64,000 nt of DNA from a virus. Positions 26,426-33,285 of the stretch are shown piece after piece. The notes under the pieces were generated by a model. That model was not told where the DNA came from. It made no database searches and saw only the letters and a list, made by a program, of their open reading frames with translations. Location of the stretch: positions 97,800 to 161,799 of the IMG/VR virus record IMGVR_UViG_3300027747_002198; one strand, given 5' to 3'. Position 1 is the first letter of the stretch. The number at the start of each line of letters is the position of its first letter. Both the position numbers and the translations under genes were made by a program.

Positions 26426-27004
26426 ATGTCAAAATATTTGTTTGTACACATACCAAAAACGGGCGGAACTTCCGTCCGTGAAACACTCTTTACTATCGAG
26501 AAAGATAATTGGAAAAGAACATTTTCTTTACTTTATCACGATCCCATTTCTTTATTGCGGGAAAACAATTTTATAGATGATGATTGTTTTGTTTTTACCG
26601 TAGTTAGAAATCCTTTTACAAGAGCTTTTAGTTTGTATCAATATCATAAAATAATAGTCATGAATTTTAGTGTAGATAAAAGTGCAGTCGATTCTTGGAC
26701 ATTTGAATATTTTTTGGAATGTATAAAAACTAATAAAAATATATTTTTTACACCAACATTGAAATCTACACAATCTTATTTTGTGCGTGATAATAATAAT
26801 AATATTGATGTTAATAAAGTATATAAACTTGAAAATTTGCAAGAACTTTCAAATGATCTTAATGTGCCTATACTAAAACTTAATAAAGGAAATTACACTC
26901 AGTCTGATTATATTAATGCTTATAATGATAAAACAATATCCTTAGTTCAAGAAATATATGCAGAAGATTTTATAAATTTTAACTATTCAACTAACTTTTC
27001 ATAA
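26426..27004 (+). CDS. Sulfotransferase family protein
   Basis: A 192-residue sulfotransferase. It has the PAPS-binding loop YLFVHIPKTGGTSVRETL at the very N-terminus (P-K-T-G-G-T, 5'-phosphosulfate site) and VVRNPFTRAFSLYQYH (3'-phosphate site, about residues 60-75). The family transfers sulfate from PAPS to a glycan or protein hydroxyl. It lies between nrdA and nrdB, 2 bases after one and 5 before the other, and is more AT-rich than both. This suggests insertion into an otherwise linked pair. Possible acceptor: a glycan made by the 1-10 kb cluster. Confidence 0.8.
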   Translation: MSKYLFVHIPKTGGTSVRETLFTIEKDNWKRTFSLLYHDPISLLRENNFIDDDCFVFTVVRNPFTRAFSLYQYHKIIVMNFSVDKSAVDSWTFEYFLECIKTNKNIFFTPTLKSTQSYFVRDNNNNIDVNKVYKLENLQELSNDLNVPILKLNKGNYTQSDYINAYNDKTISLVQEIYAEDFINFNYSTNFS

Positions 27005-27009
27005 AAACA

Positions 27010-27996
27010 ATGATTAAAAAACACGATACACAACTAACATCCGAACGGTCATATTTCAAACCATTCAATTATGCTTGGGCATACGATGCTTGGTTAAAAC
27101 ACGAACAATCACATTGGTTACACACAGAAGTTCCAATGCTAGATGATGTTAAAGATTGGAAAAAGAAACTTACAAAAGAAGAAAAACAATTTTTAACACA
27201 CATCTTCCGATTCTTCACACAAGGAGATATTGATGTCGCCGGTGGTTATGTCAAGAATTATCTTCCTTATTTTCCACAACCAGAAATTCGTATGATGCTC
27301 TTGGGTTTTGCGGCAAGAGAAGCACTACATATTGCTGCTTATTCTCATCTTATTGAAACCTTAGGTCTTCCAGACACCACATACAATGAGTTTATGGAAT
27401 ATGCCGAAATGAAAGAAAAACATGACTACGTTATGGACATCTCTGCTAAAAATACTACAAAAGAGAATACTGCAACTCATATTGCTGTATTCTCGGCATT
27501 TACCGAAGGTATGCAGTTGTTTAGCTCTTTTATTATGTTACTTAATTTTCCACGACATGGCAAAATGAAAGGTATGGGGCAAATTGTTACTTGGTCTATT
27601 GTTGATGAAACGCAACATACGGAAAACATGGTAAAATTGTTCAGAACATATATACAAGAAAATAATGAAATTTGGAACGATGAATTAAAAAGTAAACTTT
27701 ACACCATTGCAGAACGGATGGTAGAATTAGAAGATAAATTCATTGACCTAGCATTTAAGATGGGTGCGATGGAAGATTTATCTGCCGAAGATGTTAAGAA
27801 GTATATTCGTTATATTGCAGACCGCCGTCTAATCTCATTGGGATTAAAAGGTGTGTTTAAAGTGAAAAGAAATCCTCTACCGTGGGTAGAAGAAATGATT
27901 AACGCACCAACACACACCAATTTCTTTGAGAACAGAGCAACCGATTATGCAAAAGGTGCTTTATCGGGAGATTGGGGTGATGTATGGGCCAAATAA
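27010..27996 (+). CDS. nrdB: Ribonucleoside-diphosphate reductase beta subunit, class I
   Basis: A 328-residue ferritin-like subunit that generates the radical for NrdA. Metal ligands are visible in REALHIAAYSHL (E-x-x-H with the radical-bearing Tyr of AYSH), SAFTEGMQLF (Glu) and SIVDETQHTENM (E-x-x-H). The N-terminal Phe-rich FKPFNYAWAYDAW is typical. The start follows a 5-base gap after the sulfotransferase gene. Together with nrdA it supplies dNTPs for phage replication. Confidence 0.93.
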   Translation: MIKKHDTQLTSERSYFKPFNYAWAYDAWLKHEQSHWLHTEVPMLDDVKDWKKKLTKEEKQFLTHIFRFFTQGDIDVAGGYVKNYLPYFPQPEIRMMLLGFAAREALHIAAYSHLIETLGLPDTTYNEFMEYAEMKEKHDYVMDISAKNTTKENTATHIAVFSAFTEGMQLFSSFIMLLNFPRHGKMKGMGQIVTWSIVDETQHTENMVKLFRTYIQENNEIWNDELKSKLYTIAERMVELEDKFIDLAFKMGAMEDLSAEDVKKYIRYIADRRLISLGLKGVFKVKRNPLPWVEEMINAPTHTNFFENRATDYAKGALSGDWGDVWAK

Positions 27997-28005
27997 GGAA
28001 TACAA

Positions 28006-28191
28006 ATGACTCAAAAACAATTATCCGGCGATTGCACTAGTTGCGAATCAACTTATAGCATAGCATTTATGGAAGAAATGGTCTCACAAGAATTACCGGA
28101 ACATTGTCCGTTTTGTGGTTCTGAAATAGAAGAACTAACTGAAGAATATACCGAAGAAGAAGATGATTTAGATAATGGAGATTGGGACTAA
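28006..28191 (+). CDS. Small zinc-ribbon protein
   Basis: A 61-residue protein with two Cys pairs, CTSC (about 10-13) and HCPFCG (about 33-38), that would hold one zinc, and an extremely acidic C-terminus (EEYTEEEDDLDNGDWD). The ATG follows AAGGAATACAA. Its 3' end overlaps the minus-strand endonuclease gene by 24 bases in convergent orientation. Possible nucleic-acid or protein adaptor; function unknown. Confidence 0.65.
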   Translation: MTQKQLSGDCTSCESTYSIAFMEEMVSQELPEHCPFCGSEIEELTEEYTEEEDDLDNGDWD

Positions 28192-28701
28192 CTTACACTT
28201 ATCGTTGTGCCAACGACCGATGTTTCCTATTGTAGTAGTTATACCACAGTAACGACATTGTTTGTTTGGTACATTTAGGTGTTTCGAAGCTTCAGGTTTA
28301 CCAAACATAGGATTATTTTTTCCTAATTTGGTTAAACTTTTTTTTATATTACTTTCCGGTGAAAACACTGGTTTATGACCTTTTTTAAATGACCCGGAAT
28401 TGGTTCTCATTATTTTCATAGGATTAGTTTCACTATCAAAACCACAAGAACTTTTTCTACGGTTCATACATCTTGGTTTACCAAAATGTTCATCCAAGTA
28501 TTTTTGTTCCAAAACTTTGAGTGAATCAATGGAATCTGCGTATTCTATAATTTCTCTGGATAAATTGGATAGTTTTTTTATTTTCCTTACCCAAGTACCA
28601 GAACCCATATAACCATCATTTAGATTTATGGTAGAATGTCTACCATAATAGTAGTTTCCGTTGATGTGGGTTGTCTTATAAATGAAATGATAAATACTCA
28701 T
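28168..28701 (-). CDS. GIY-YIG homing endonuclease (Seg-like)
   Basis: A 177-residue protein on the minus strand. SIYHFIYKTTHINGNYYYGR is a clear GIY-YIG start (IYKTT, then YYYGRHS), with NLNDGYMGSGTWV and LEQKYLDEHFGKP continuing the domain (catalytic Glu in the latter). The C-terminal part has CRYCGITTTIGNIGRWHNDK, a zinc-finger-like DNA-binding region. The start at 28701 has GAAAGGA 10 bases upstream on that strand. A minus-strand TATAAATA stands 59 bases before the start. It lies just after nrdB and a zinc ribbon; it probably cuts related genomes near nrdB. Confidence 0.85.
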   Translation of the reverse strand: MSIYHFIYKTTHINGNYYYGRHSTINLNDGYMGSGTWVRKIKKLSNLSREIIEYADSIDSLKVLEQKYLDEHFGKPRCMNRRKSSCGFDSETNPMKIMRTNSGSFKKGHKPVFSPESNIKKSLTKLGKNNPMFGKPEASKHLNVPNKQCRYCGITTTIGNIGRWHNDKCKLVPISII

Positions 28702-28759
28702 GCTGACACGGTCCTTTCGTATTAGAGTATGTGCGGATGCCAGTCCGGCGACATACAAC

Positions 28760-28767
28760 TATTTATA
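28760..28767 (-). promoter_or_regulatory. Minus-strand late promoter TATAAATA
   Basis: The plus strand reads TATTTATA, giving a perfect TATAAATA on the minus strand, 59 bases upstream of the GIY-YIG start at 28701. It would make that gene a late antisense transcript running toward nrdB. A gene on the plus strand begins at 28778, so this promoter sits between two divergent genes. Confidence 0.7.
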
Positions 28768-28777
28768 AGAGAACAAT

Positions 28778-29044
28778 ATGGCAAAAACATTCAAACAATT
28801 TGTAGAAGCAATTAATAAAAATGATTTGTTAAAACAATTAGGTGCCAAGTTAAACGATCCTGAGTTTAGAAAACGGCCGGCGGATCCAAATAAACGCTGG
28901 GAGCGAGGAGACCTTTACAAAGGTCCTAGCAAAGACGATCCTTCCTATACTAAGAACTTTGGACACGGCTATCCCGATGTTGGTAGTAATCGTAGTCACA
29001 ACCGAGATGTTGAAAAAAGTTTGAAAAAGAAAAACAACAAGTAA
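28778..29044 (+). CDS. Small basic protein with MAKTFKQFVE leader
   Basis: An 88-residue basic protein. The first residues MAKTFKQFVEAIN resemble the capsid-targeting-like leaders of the 10-20 kb genes. After it come RPADPNKRWERGDLYKGPSK and a Lys-rich end (KKKNNK). The ATG follows AAGAGAAC. It is followed without gap (ATG shared) by a GIY-YIG-like gene. Whether it is packaged is speculative. Confidence 0.55.
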   Translation: MAKTFKQFVEAINKNDLLKQLGAKLNDPEFRKRPADPNKRWERGDLYKGPSKDDPSYTKNFGHGYPDVGSNRSHNRDVEKSLKKKNNK

Positions 29045-29481
29045 TGTCTTGGCAACATAATGGAAATGATTTTACGGAAGATTTGATTGGTAATAATTAT
29101 GGATTCGTTTACTTAATTACTAATATAACGAATAACAAAAAATACATAGGTAAGAAATTCTTTTATTCTACCAAAACCAAACAAGTCAAAGGTAAAAAGA
29201 AACGATACAAAGCACCAAGCGATTGGCAAACTTACTATGGAAGTAGTGCCGAACTAGCTAAAGATGTGTTATCATTAGGTCATGAACAATTCACCCGTGA
29301 AATTTTACATCTCTGCCAGTCCAAAGGCGAATGTGGTTATCTCGAAGCAAAAGAGCAATTCATCCGTGGCGTCATGGAAACGGATGAATACTACAACAAT
29401 TGGATTATGGTACGAGTGAGAAAATCACACATCAAGGAATACAATGCTCGATTATCTCAAAAAGCTCAAGGACGATCCTGA
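29044..29481 (+). CDS. GIY-YIG domain protein
   Basis: A 145-residue protein. NNYGFVYLITNITNNKKYIG is a good GIY-YIG start (YGFVYLI, then KKYIGKK), followed by a Lys-rich insert and SDWQTYYGSS and LEAKEQFI (Glu, conserved). This shape is typical of a small T4-like phage family that stays at a fixed locus, so it may be a resident nuclease rather than a mobile one. It overlaps the next gene by 38 bases. Confidence 0.7.
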   Translation: MSWQHNGNDFTEDLIGNNYGFVYLITNITNNKKYIGKKFFYSTKTKQVKGKKKRYKAPSDWQTYYGSSAELAKDVLSLGHEQFTREILHLCQSKGECGYLEAKEQFIRGVMETDEYYNNWIMVRVRKSHIKEYNARLSQKAQGRS

Positions 29482-29797
29482 GGGTCCCTATGACGCAATC
29501 TTTTTTCTACCAGGCGACAAAGAAGGACAAATTCATATAGAGGCTTCATTACTTAAAGAACCGGGCGAACCTTTAGGTGGAAGTTCTATGGGACACACCT
29601 ATCAAGTAGTATTATTTAAAGATGATGCTGAACATGATAAATTATATAATGTTGACCGATTTGAGGCTATATTTTGCGATCCATACGAATACATCTCCAA
29701 TCTAATACCACAGAACTGGTTTGGTATAGTTGTGAGAAAGACTACCACTTCTGGTGACTTTGTACAACGTATATTTGACAAAATGCAAGAAGTGTGA
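29444..29797 (+). CDS. Hypothetical protein
   Basis: A 117-residue acidic protein, no known motif: LPGDKEGQIHIEASLLKEPG (beta-rich), then YEYISNLIPQNWFGIVVR. It overlaps the GIY-YIG gene by 38 bases, and its last codons carry the -35 and spacer of the promoter for rnh. Function unknown. Confidence 0.65.
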   Translation: MLDYLKKLKDDPEGPYDAIFFLPGDKEGQIHIEASLLKEPGEPLGGSSMGHTYQVVLFKDDAEHDKLYNVDRFEAIFCDPYEYISNLIPQNWFGIVVRKTTTSGDFVQRIFDKMQEV

Positions 29798-29803
29798 TAC
29801 AAT
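29775..29803 (+). promoter_or_regulatory. Sigma70-like promoter before rnh
   Basis: TTGACA at 29775-29780, 17-base spacer, TACAAT at 29798-29803; the rnh ATG is at 29834. Overlaps the end of the preceding gene. Good match to a host-type promoter. Confidence 0.65.
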
Positions 29804-29833
29804 AGAATTTTGAAACTATTGAAAGTTTATATT

Positions 29834-30676
29834 ATGATTCTCATTGACTTAAACCAGGTATTACTTGCCGGATTAATGGCACAAATTGCCAATCAAAAAG
29901 GTAAACTAGATGAACATTTAATCCGTCATATGGTATTAAATATCATTCGTAACCATGTTAAGAATTTTAAAACAGAATATGGTGAAGTGGTATTGTGTTG
30001 TGATAACCGTAAATACTGGCGTAAAGAATATTTTCCTTTTTATAAAGCCAACCGTAAAAAGAATCGTGATAAGTCCGATTTGGATTGGCACATGATTTTT
30101 GATATGCTTGCCAAATTCAAACAAGAACTAAAAGAAAACTTCCCTTATAAAGTATTGGATGTTGAAGGGGCTGAAGCCGATGACATTATTGGTACTTTAG
30201 TTCCTCGTCACGCACCACACGAAAAGATTTTGATTTTGTCGAGCGATGGTGACTTCCTACAGTTGCAACAGAATTATAATGTTAAACAGTATAATCCATC
30301 ACAAAAGAAATATATTGTATCTCCTAATCCAATTATGGATCTAAAAGAAAAGATTATTAAGGGTGATAAAGGTGATGGTATTCCCAATGTGCTTTCGCCA
30401 TCAGACTGTTTTGTTCGTGACCTACGTCAAAAACCTATTACACAAAAAGTTTTGGATAAATTAATGGTGGAAAGTTATTTGGAACAAGATGAGACCACTA
30501 AGGCTAATTTTGTTCGCAATGCTACATTGATTGACCTTTCTTTTATTCCGGCCGAGATTAAAGAAAAAATCATAAATACATATGAAGAAGTTAAACCTGC
30601 ATCAAAAAATAAATTGTTAAATTATTTTATTGAACATAAACTTAAAAACCTAATGGATGTAATTGAGGAATTCTAA
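29834..30676 (+). CDS. rnh: RNase H / 5'-3' flap nuclease, T4-like
   Basis: A 280-residue FEN-family nuclease that removes RNA primers from lagging strands. Metal-binding acidic residues: MILIDLNQ (start), VVLCCDNRKYWRKEYFPFYK, EGAEADDIIGTL and SSDGDFLQL, then the helix-hairpin-helix-like KGDKGDGIPNVL. This is the order in T4 rnh. The ATG at 29834 gives the conserved MILID start; the upstream ATG at 29810 is in-frame but lies close to the promoter. Confidence 0.9.
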   Translation: MILIDLNQVLLAGLMAQIANQKGKLDEHLIRHMVLNIIRNHVKNFKTEYGEVVLCCDNRKYWRKEYFPFYKANRKKNRDKSDLDWHMIFDMLAKFKQELKENFPYKVLDVEGAEADDIIGTLVPRHAPHEKILILSSDGDFLQLQQNYNVKQYNPSQKKYIVSPNPIMDLKEKIIKGDKGDGIPNVLSPSDCFVRDLRQKPITQKVLDKLMVESYLEQDETTKANFVRNATLIDLSFIPAEIKEKIINTYEEVKPASKNKLLNYFIEHKLKNLMDVIEEF

Positions 30677-31098
30677 TGAAAAATATCTATGAAGTATTTG
30701 ATGAGTTTGAACAAGCATCAAATAAAAAAGAAAGAATGGATGTTATACAAAGAAATTTATCAAAGCCTTTAGTTCAAGTATTAGAATATACATTTCATCC
30801 AGGTTATCAATGGAAAGTCCAAGGAATTCCCGAGGACTACACATTAAAACCAATTCCACAAGGAATGTCTTATTGTCAGTTAGGAACAGAGTTGCGTAAG
30901 ATTTATATGTTTCAGGAAGGAAATCCTACAGCCGAAGTTTTAACCAAAAGAAAACAAGAAGAATTATTAATTCAATTACTCGAATCAATCGAGCCTCGTG
31001 AAGCTGAAGTTGTTATGGGAATTTTTCGAAAAAACCAAGGTGTAATTGGTCTAGATTATAAATTTGTAAAAGAGGCTTTTCCTGATCTTTTACCCTAA
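30676..31098 (+). CDS. Conserved T4-like hypothetical protein (DUF6433-like)
   Basis: A 140-residue protein with NKKERMDVIQRN, a middle WKVQGIPEDYTLKP, LGTELRKIYMF, and a C-terminus ESIEPREAEVVMGIFRKNQG/GLDYKFVKEAFPDLLP. This series of motifs is conserved in many T4-like cyanophages and pelagic phages (DUF6433-like), function unknown. The gene joins rnh end to start (TAATG) and the next gene by one shared base. Confidence 0.7.
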   Translation: MKNIYEVFDEFEQASNKKERMDVIQRNLSKPLVQVLEYTFHPGYQWKVQGIPEDYTLKPIPQGMSYCQLGTELRKIYMFQEGNPTAEVLTKRKQEELLIQLLESIEPREAEVVMGIFRKNQGVIGLDYKFVKEAFPDLLP

Positions 31099-31481
31099 TG
31101 AATAAAAAAGAAAAAATAATAGTAGTAACCGGAGAGTTTGATCCTTTAGATAAAAGAGAATTAGATTTTCTAAAAAAATGTAAGCGTAAAGGCGATTGGT
31201 TAGCTGTTGGAGTTCACTCTGATTGGTGGATGATGTATTCTCTCGGCGGGTTTATGCAAAACTATGAAACTCGTAGAGAAATACTATCAAATGTAAAAAT
31301 GGTTGATGAAATATTTACATTTGACGATTCTGATGGTACTATATGTCAATTGCTTAAAATTGTAAAAATTTGTTATCCAGATGCTGATATTACCTATGTG
31401 TCAGAAATGGATATGCATAATATGCCAGAAACTAAAATTCGAGGCATAACTTTTGAAACTCTGAAAATAGGAGAAAAATAG
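31098..31481 (+). CDS. Degenerate cytidylyltransferase-like protein
   Basis: A 127-residue protein with the fold pattern of RfaE/TagD-type nucleotidylyltransferases: KIIVVTGEFDPLDKRELDFL, then GDWLAVGVHSDWW, NYETRREILSNVKMVDEIF. The HxGH active-site motif (normally after GxFDxxHxGH) is replaced by DKRE, so it may be inactive as a transferase. Similar proteins occur in T4-like cyanophages. A scaffold or regulatory role is possible. Confidence 0.6.
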   Translation: MNKKEKIIVVTGEFDPLDKRELDFLKKCKRKGDWLAVGVHSDWWMMYSLGGFMQNYETRREILSNVKMVDEIFTFDDSDGTICQLLKIVKICYPDADITYVSEMDMHNMPETKIRGITFETLKIGEK

Positions 31482-31676
31482 GTGAGTAAGTTTGTAGGTA
31501 AGTTTCGTAAAAATAGAAATTACAATGATGATTATAATTTTGATGTGAGGCGACACCGTGATGAACACGGAGAAGTTAAGAAGTTAATAAATCAATCATT
31601 GGAAGAAGATTTTGCTGATGAACTCGATTATGAAGAAGATGTTGTTTTCCAGCAACAAGGCTTGACAAAGTATTAA
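31482..31676 (+). CDS. Hypothetical small charged protein
   Basis: A 64-residue protein with a GTG start directly after the preceding stop and a good AGGAG upstream. The N-terminus is basic (KFVGKFRKNRNYNDD), the C-terminus acidic (EEDFADELDYEEDV). Its last 12 codons contain an inverted repeat GTTGT-N6-GCAAC and the -35 box of the next promoter. Confidence 0.6.
   Translation: MSKFVGKFRKNRNYNDDYNFDVRRHRDEHGEVKKLINQSLEEDFADELDYEEDVVFQQQGLTKY
31641..31656 (+). repeat. Promoter-upstream inverted repeat, copy 1
   Basis: GTTGTTTTCCAGCAAC, one mismatch from the GTTGT-N6-ACAAC consensus, inside the end of the previous gene. Ends 29 bases before the TATAAT of the next promoter. Confidence 0.55.
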
Positions 31677-31690
31677 AATTATCATATAAT
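31662..31690 (+). promoter_or_regulatory. Strong sigma70-like promoter
   Basis: TTGACA 31662-31667, exactly 17 bases, TATAAT 31685-31690: a textbook host-type promoter for the gene at 31718, preceded by the inverted repeat copy 1. Overlaps the end of the previous coding region. Confidence 0.8.
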
Positions 31691-31717
31691 GTAGTTTCCA
31701 TCTTAGGAGATTATATT

Positions 31718-32062
31718 ATGTTGATATACGGTTATATTCCAAAGTCTAAAAAACGTAAAGTTCCAAAATCCGTAATAGTTCAAGCGGAAGAGTGGAAAAA
31801 ACAAATTATGGCAATATCGCCAAAAGTGAACTATTCCACTTCCAAGAAGATTTCTAAAGCTATACCTTTGCCAAGAATTCCAGCAGGCCGAGAAACTCCC
31901 CAATATCTTTCCTTAGATACAGGATCAGGTGCAGCAACAAAATCAAATCCCAACATTTATACAGGCACAAAAGTCAAAGGTATTGCGACCATGCATAAAT
32001 CCAATGCTGTTCCTGTGTTTACTGATAACGAAGCAGTAGAAATCTCAAGTATGAGAAGGTAA
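31718..32062 (+). CDS. Conserved hypothetical protein (MHKSNAVPVF motif)
   Basis: A 114-residue protein with TKVKGIATMHKSNAVPVFTD and EAVEISSMRR at the C-terminus. This ending is widespread in tailed phages of many kinds, function unknown. The N-terminal half is basic (KSKKRKVPKSVIVQAEEWKK). First gene after a strong early promoter; ATG after AGGAG. Confidence 0.75.
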   Translation: MLIYGYIPKSKKRKVPKSVIVQAEEWKKQIMAISPKVNYSTSKKISKAIPLPRIPAGRETPQYLSLDTGSGAATKSNPNIYTGTKVKGIATMHKSNAVPVFTDNEAVEISSMRR

Positions 32063-32065
32063 TAT

Positions 32066-32221
32066 ATGATAACTGAACAAGAATGGCAAGAATATGAAGA
32101 ATATTGGCAGACTTTAAGCGCTGAAGAAAAAATAATTGAGCTGGATTGGTTGGAAACAATTGGAAAAGCGAAGAAAAATGGTTCAACCATCTCAAGTATT
32201 CAACCAGACACATTACAATAG
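32066..32221 (+). CDS. Small acidic hypothetical protein
   Basis: A 51-residue protein: MITEQEWQEYEEYWQTLSAE then an amphipathic helix. It starts 3 bases after the previous stop; the end meets AGAGGAAATT, the ribosome site of the next gene. Too short for a family call. Confidence 0.6.
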   Translation: MITEQEWQEYEEYWQTLSAEEKIIELDWLETIGKAKKNGSTISSIQPDTLQ

Positions 32222-32229
32222 AGGAAATT

Positions 32230-32415
32230 ATGTTACACCGAACAGAAGAATCGCAAATTTTGCGTGGAATTGATGAAATTTTCTTCAATTTGCGTCATGT
32301 ACCAGTCGATGATGTTGCTTATCATCTTGTAAAGTTCGATCCAAAGCTTGCTGACAAGTTGGCAGCCGCAATCGAGCAGAATTTTTTTGAAAAGGACGCA
32401 AAAAATGTCAAATGA
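32230..32415 (+). CDS. Small hypothetical protein
   Basis: A 61-residue helical protein (RGIDEIFFNLRHVPVDDVAY, DPKLADKLAAAIEQN). The ATG at 32230 follows GAGGAAATT; an earlier in-frame start at 32146 would overlap the previous gene heavily. Overlaps the next gene by 11 bases. Confidence 0.6.
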   Translation: MLHRTEESQILRGIDEIFFNLRHVPVDDVAYHLVKFDPKLADKLAAAIEQNFFEKDAKNVK

Positions 32416-32566
32416 TATGAATTTTTTAGCTGCTCGAGCAGACGATGAAGAAATTCCTGCGTGGAAACGCTTAGATATTGTCTGCCGAAAGTGGGCTGTT
32501 CTGTCACAATTCGAAGATGACCTTGCAAAATATCAAAAAATACAAGAAATGTATAGTTTAAAATGA
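32405..32566 (+). CDS. Small hypothetical protein
   Basis: A 53-residue protein: AARADDEEIPAWKRLDIVCR and a helical end QFEDDLAKYQKIQEMY. The ATG at 32405 follows AAAAGGACGC in the previous gene and overlaps its last codons. Overlaps the next gene by 4 bases. Confidence 0.6.
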   Translation: MSNDMNFLAARADDEEIPAWKRLDIVCRKWAVLSQFEDDLAKYQKIQEMYSLK

Positions 32567-33234
32567 AAAAAATGTTTAAATCCCGTCAGCCAATTAAAAA
32601 TTGCTTACTTTTAGAGTTCAACACGCAAAAAGATTTGGCGTTAGCATTTTGCCGAGTAGAAGAATACTACGAAGGACAAGAAAAACTGAATAGAAACTAC
32701 ATCTCATTTGTAGATTTTATCGATTTCTTCATGAAAGACGATGGTACAATTAAATATTTTAATTATTGGTCGGGCTTTAATATTCCGGGTGATGTTTTTA
32801 TGGAATGGCACCAAAAAAATATGTCGGACATAACAAAATGGGAATTTGCATTGGCTTATGAAGTTCAAAGAAAATTGGATTTGTCAAAACCATTTTATGT
32901 TATTGGTGGTAAAAAAGGTGATATGAATGTAATTGACCATGAAATTGCTCATGCGTTATATTATATGAATGCTGAATATAAAGATTTAATGGATGCCGCA
33001 AATTATCAATTCTACAAAAATGTAAGAATAGAATATTCTAAGATGGTCAAGAAATTGAAGAAGATGGGTTACGGTGATAATGTCATTAAAGATGAGGTTC
33101 AAGCTTATATGTCCACATCTACCAAAAAAGAGTTGGTAGACGATTTTGGCTTGGATTTCGATAAGATAAAGGGATTCAGAACCCTCTACAAGAAAGTGTT
33201 GTCCCGGTACAACACATCCAAGAAAAACGCTTGA
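32563..33234 (+). CDS. HExxH-containing protein, putative metalloprotease-like
   Basis: A 223-residue protein. The segment VIDHEIAHALYYM carries HEIAH (H126, E127, H130), the zinc and catalytic motif of gluzincin-type metallopeptidases, and is followed by an acidic helix. A third ligand is not obvious (a Glu in DEVQAYM, about 30-50 residues later, is a candidate). The next large gene also has an HExxH motif, so the two may cooperate. Its C-terminal end contains inverted repeat copy 2 and the -35 of the next promoter. Confidence 0.6.
   Translation: MKKMFKSRQPIKNCLLLEFNTQKDLALAFCRVEEYYEGQEKLNRNYISFVDFIDFFMKDDGTIKYFNYWSGFNIPGDVFMEWHQKNMSDITKWEFALAYEVQRKLDLSKPFYVIGGKKGDMNVIDHEIAHALYYMNAEYKDLMDAANYQFYKNVRIEYSKMVKKLKKMGYGDNVIKDEVQAYMSTSTKKELVDDFGLDFDKIKGFRTLYKKVLSRYNTSKKNA
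33198..33213 (+). repeat. Promoter-upstream inverted repeat, copy 2
   Basis: GTTGTCCCGGTACAAC, extended to a 7-base arm (GTGTTGT/ACAACAC, 33196-33215). Its end is 40 bases before TATAAT of the next promoter. Confidence 0.7.
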
Positions 33235-33258
33235 CGGTACTCTGGATTCCTGTATAAT
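33231..33258 (+). promoter_or_regulatory. Sigma70-like promoter before the VWA protein
   Basis: TTGACG 33231-33236, 16-base spacer, TATAAT 33253-33258 preceded by CCTG. The ATG is at 33286 after CAGGAGAG. Confidence 0.75.
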
Positions 33259-33285
33259 TGTATGTATTGTTAATCAGGAGAGTAT

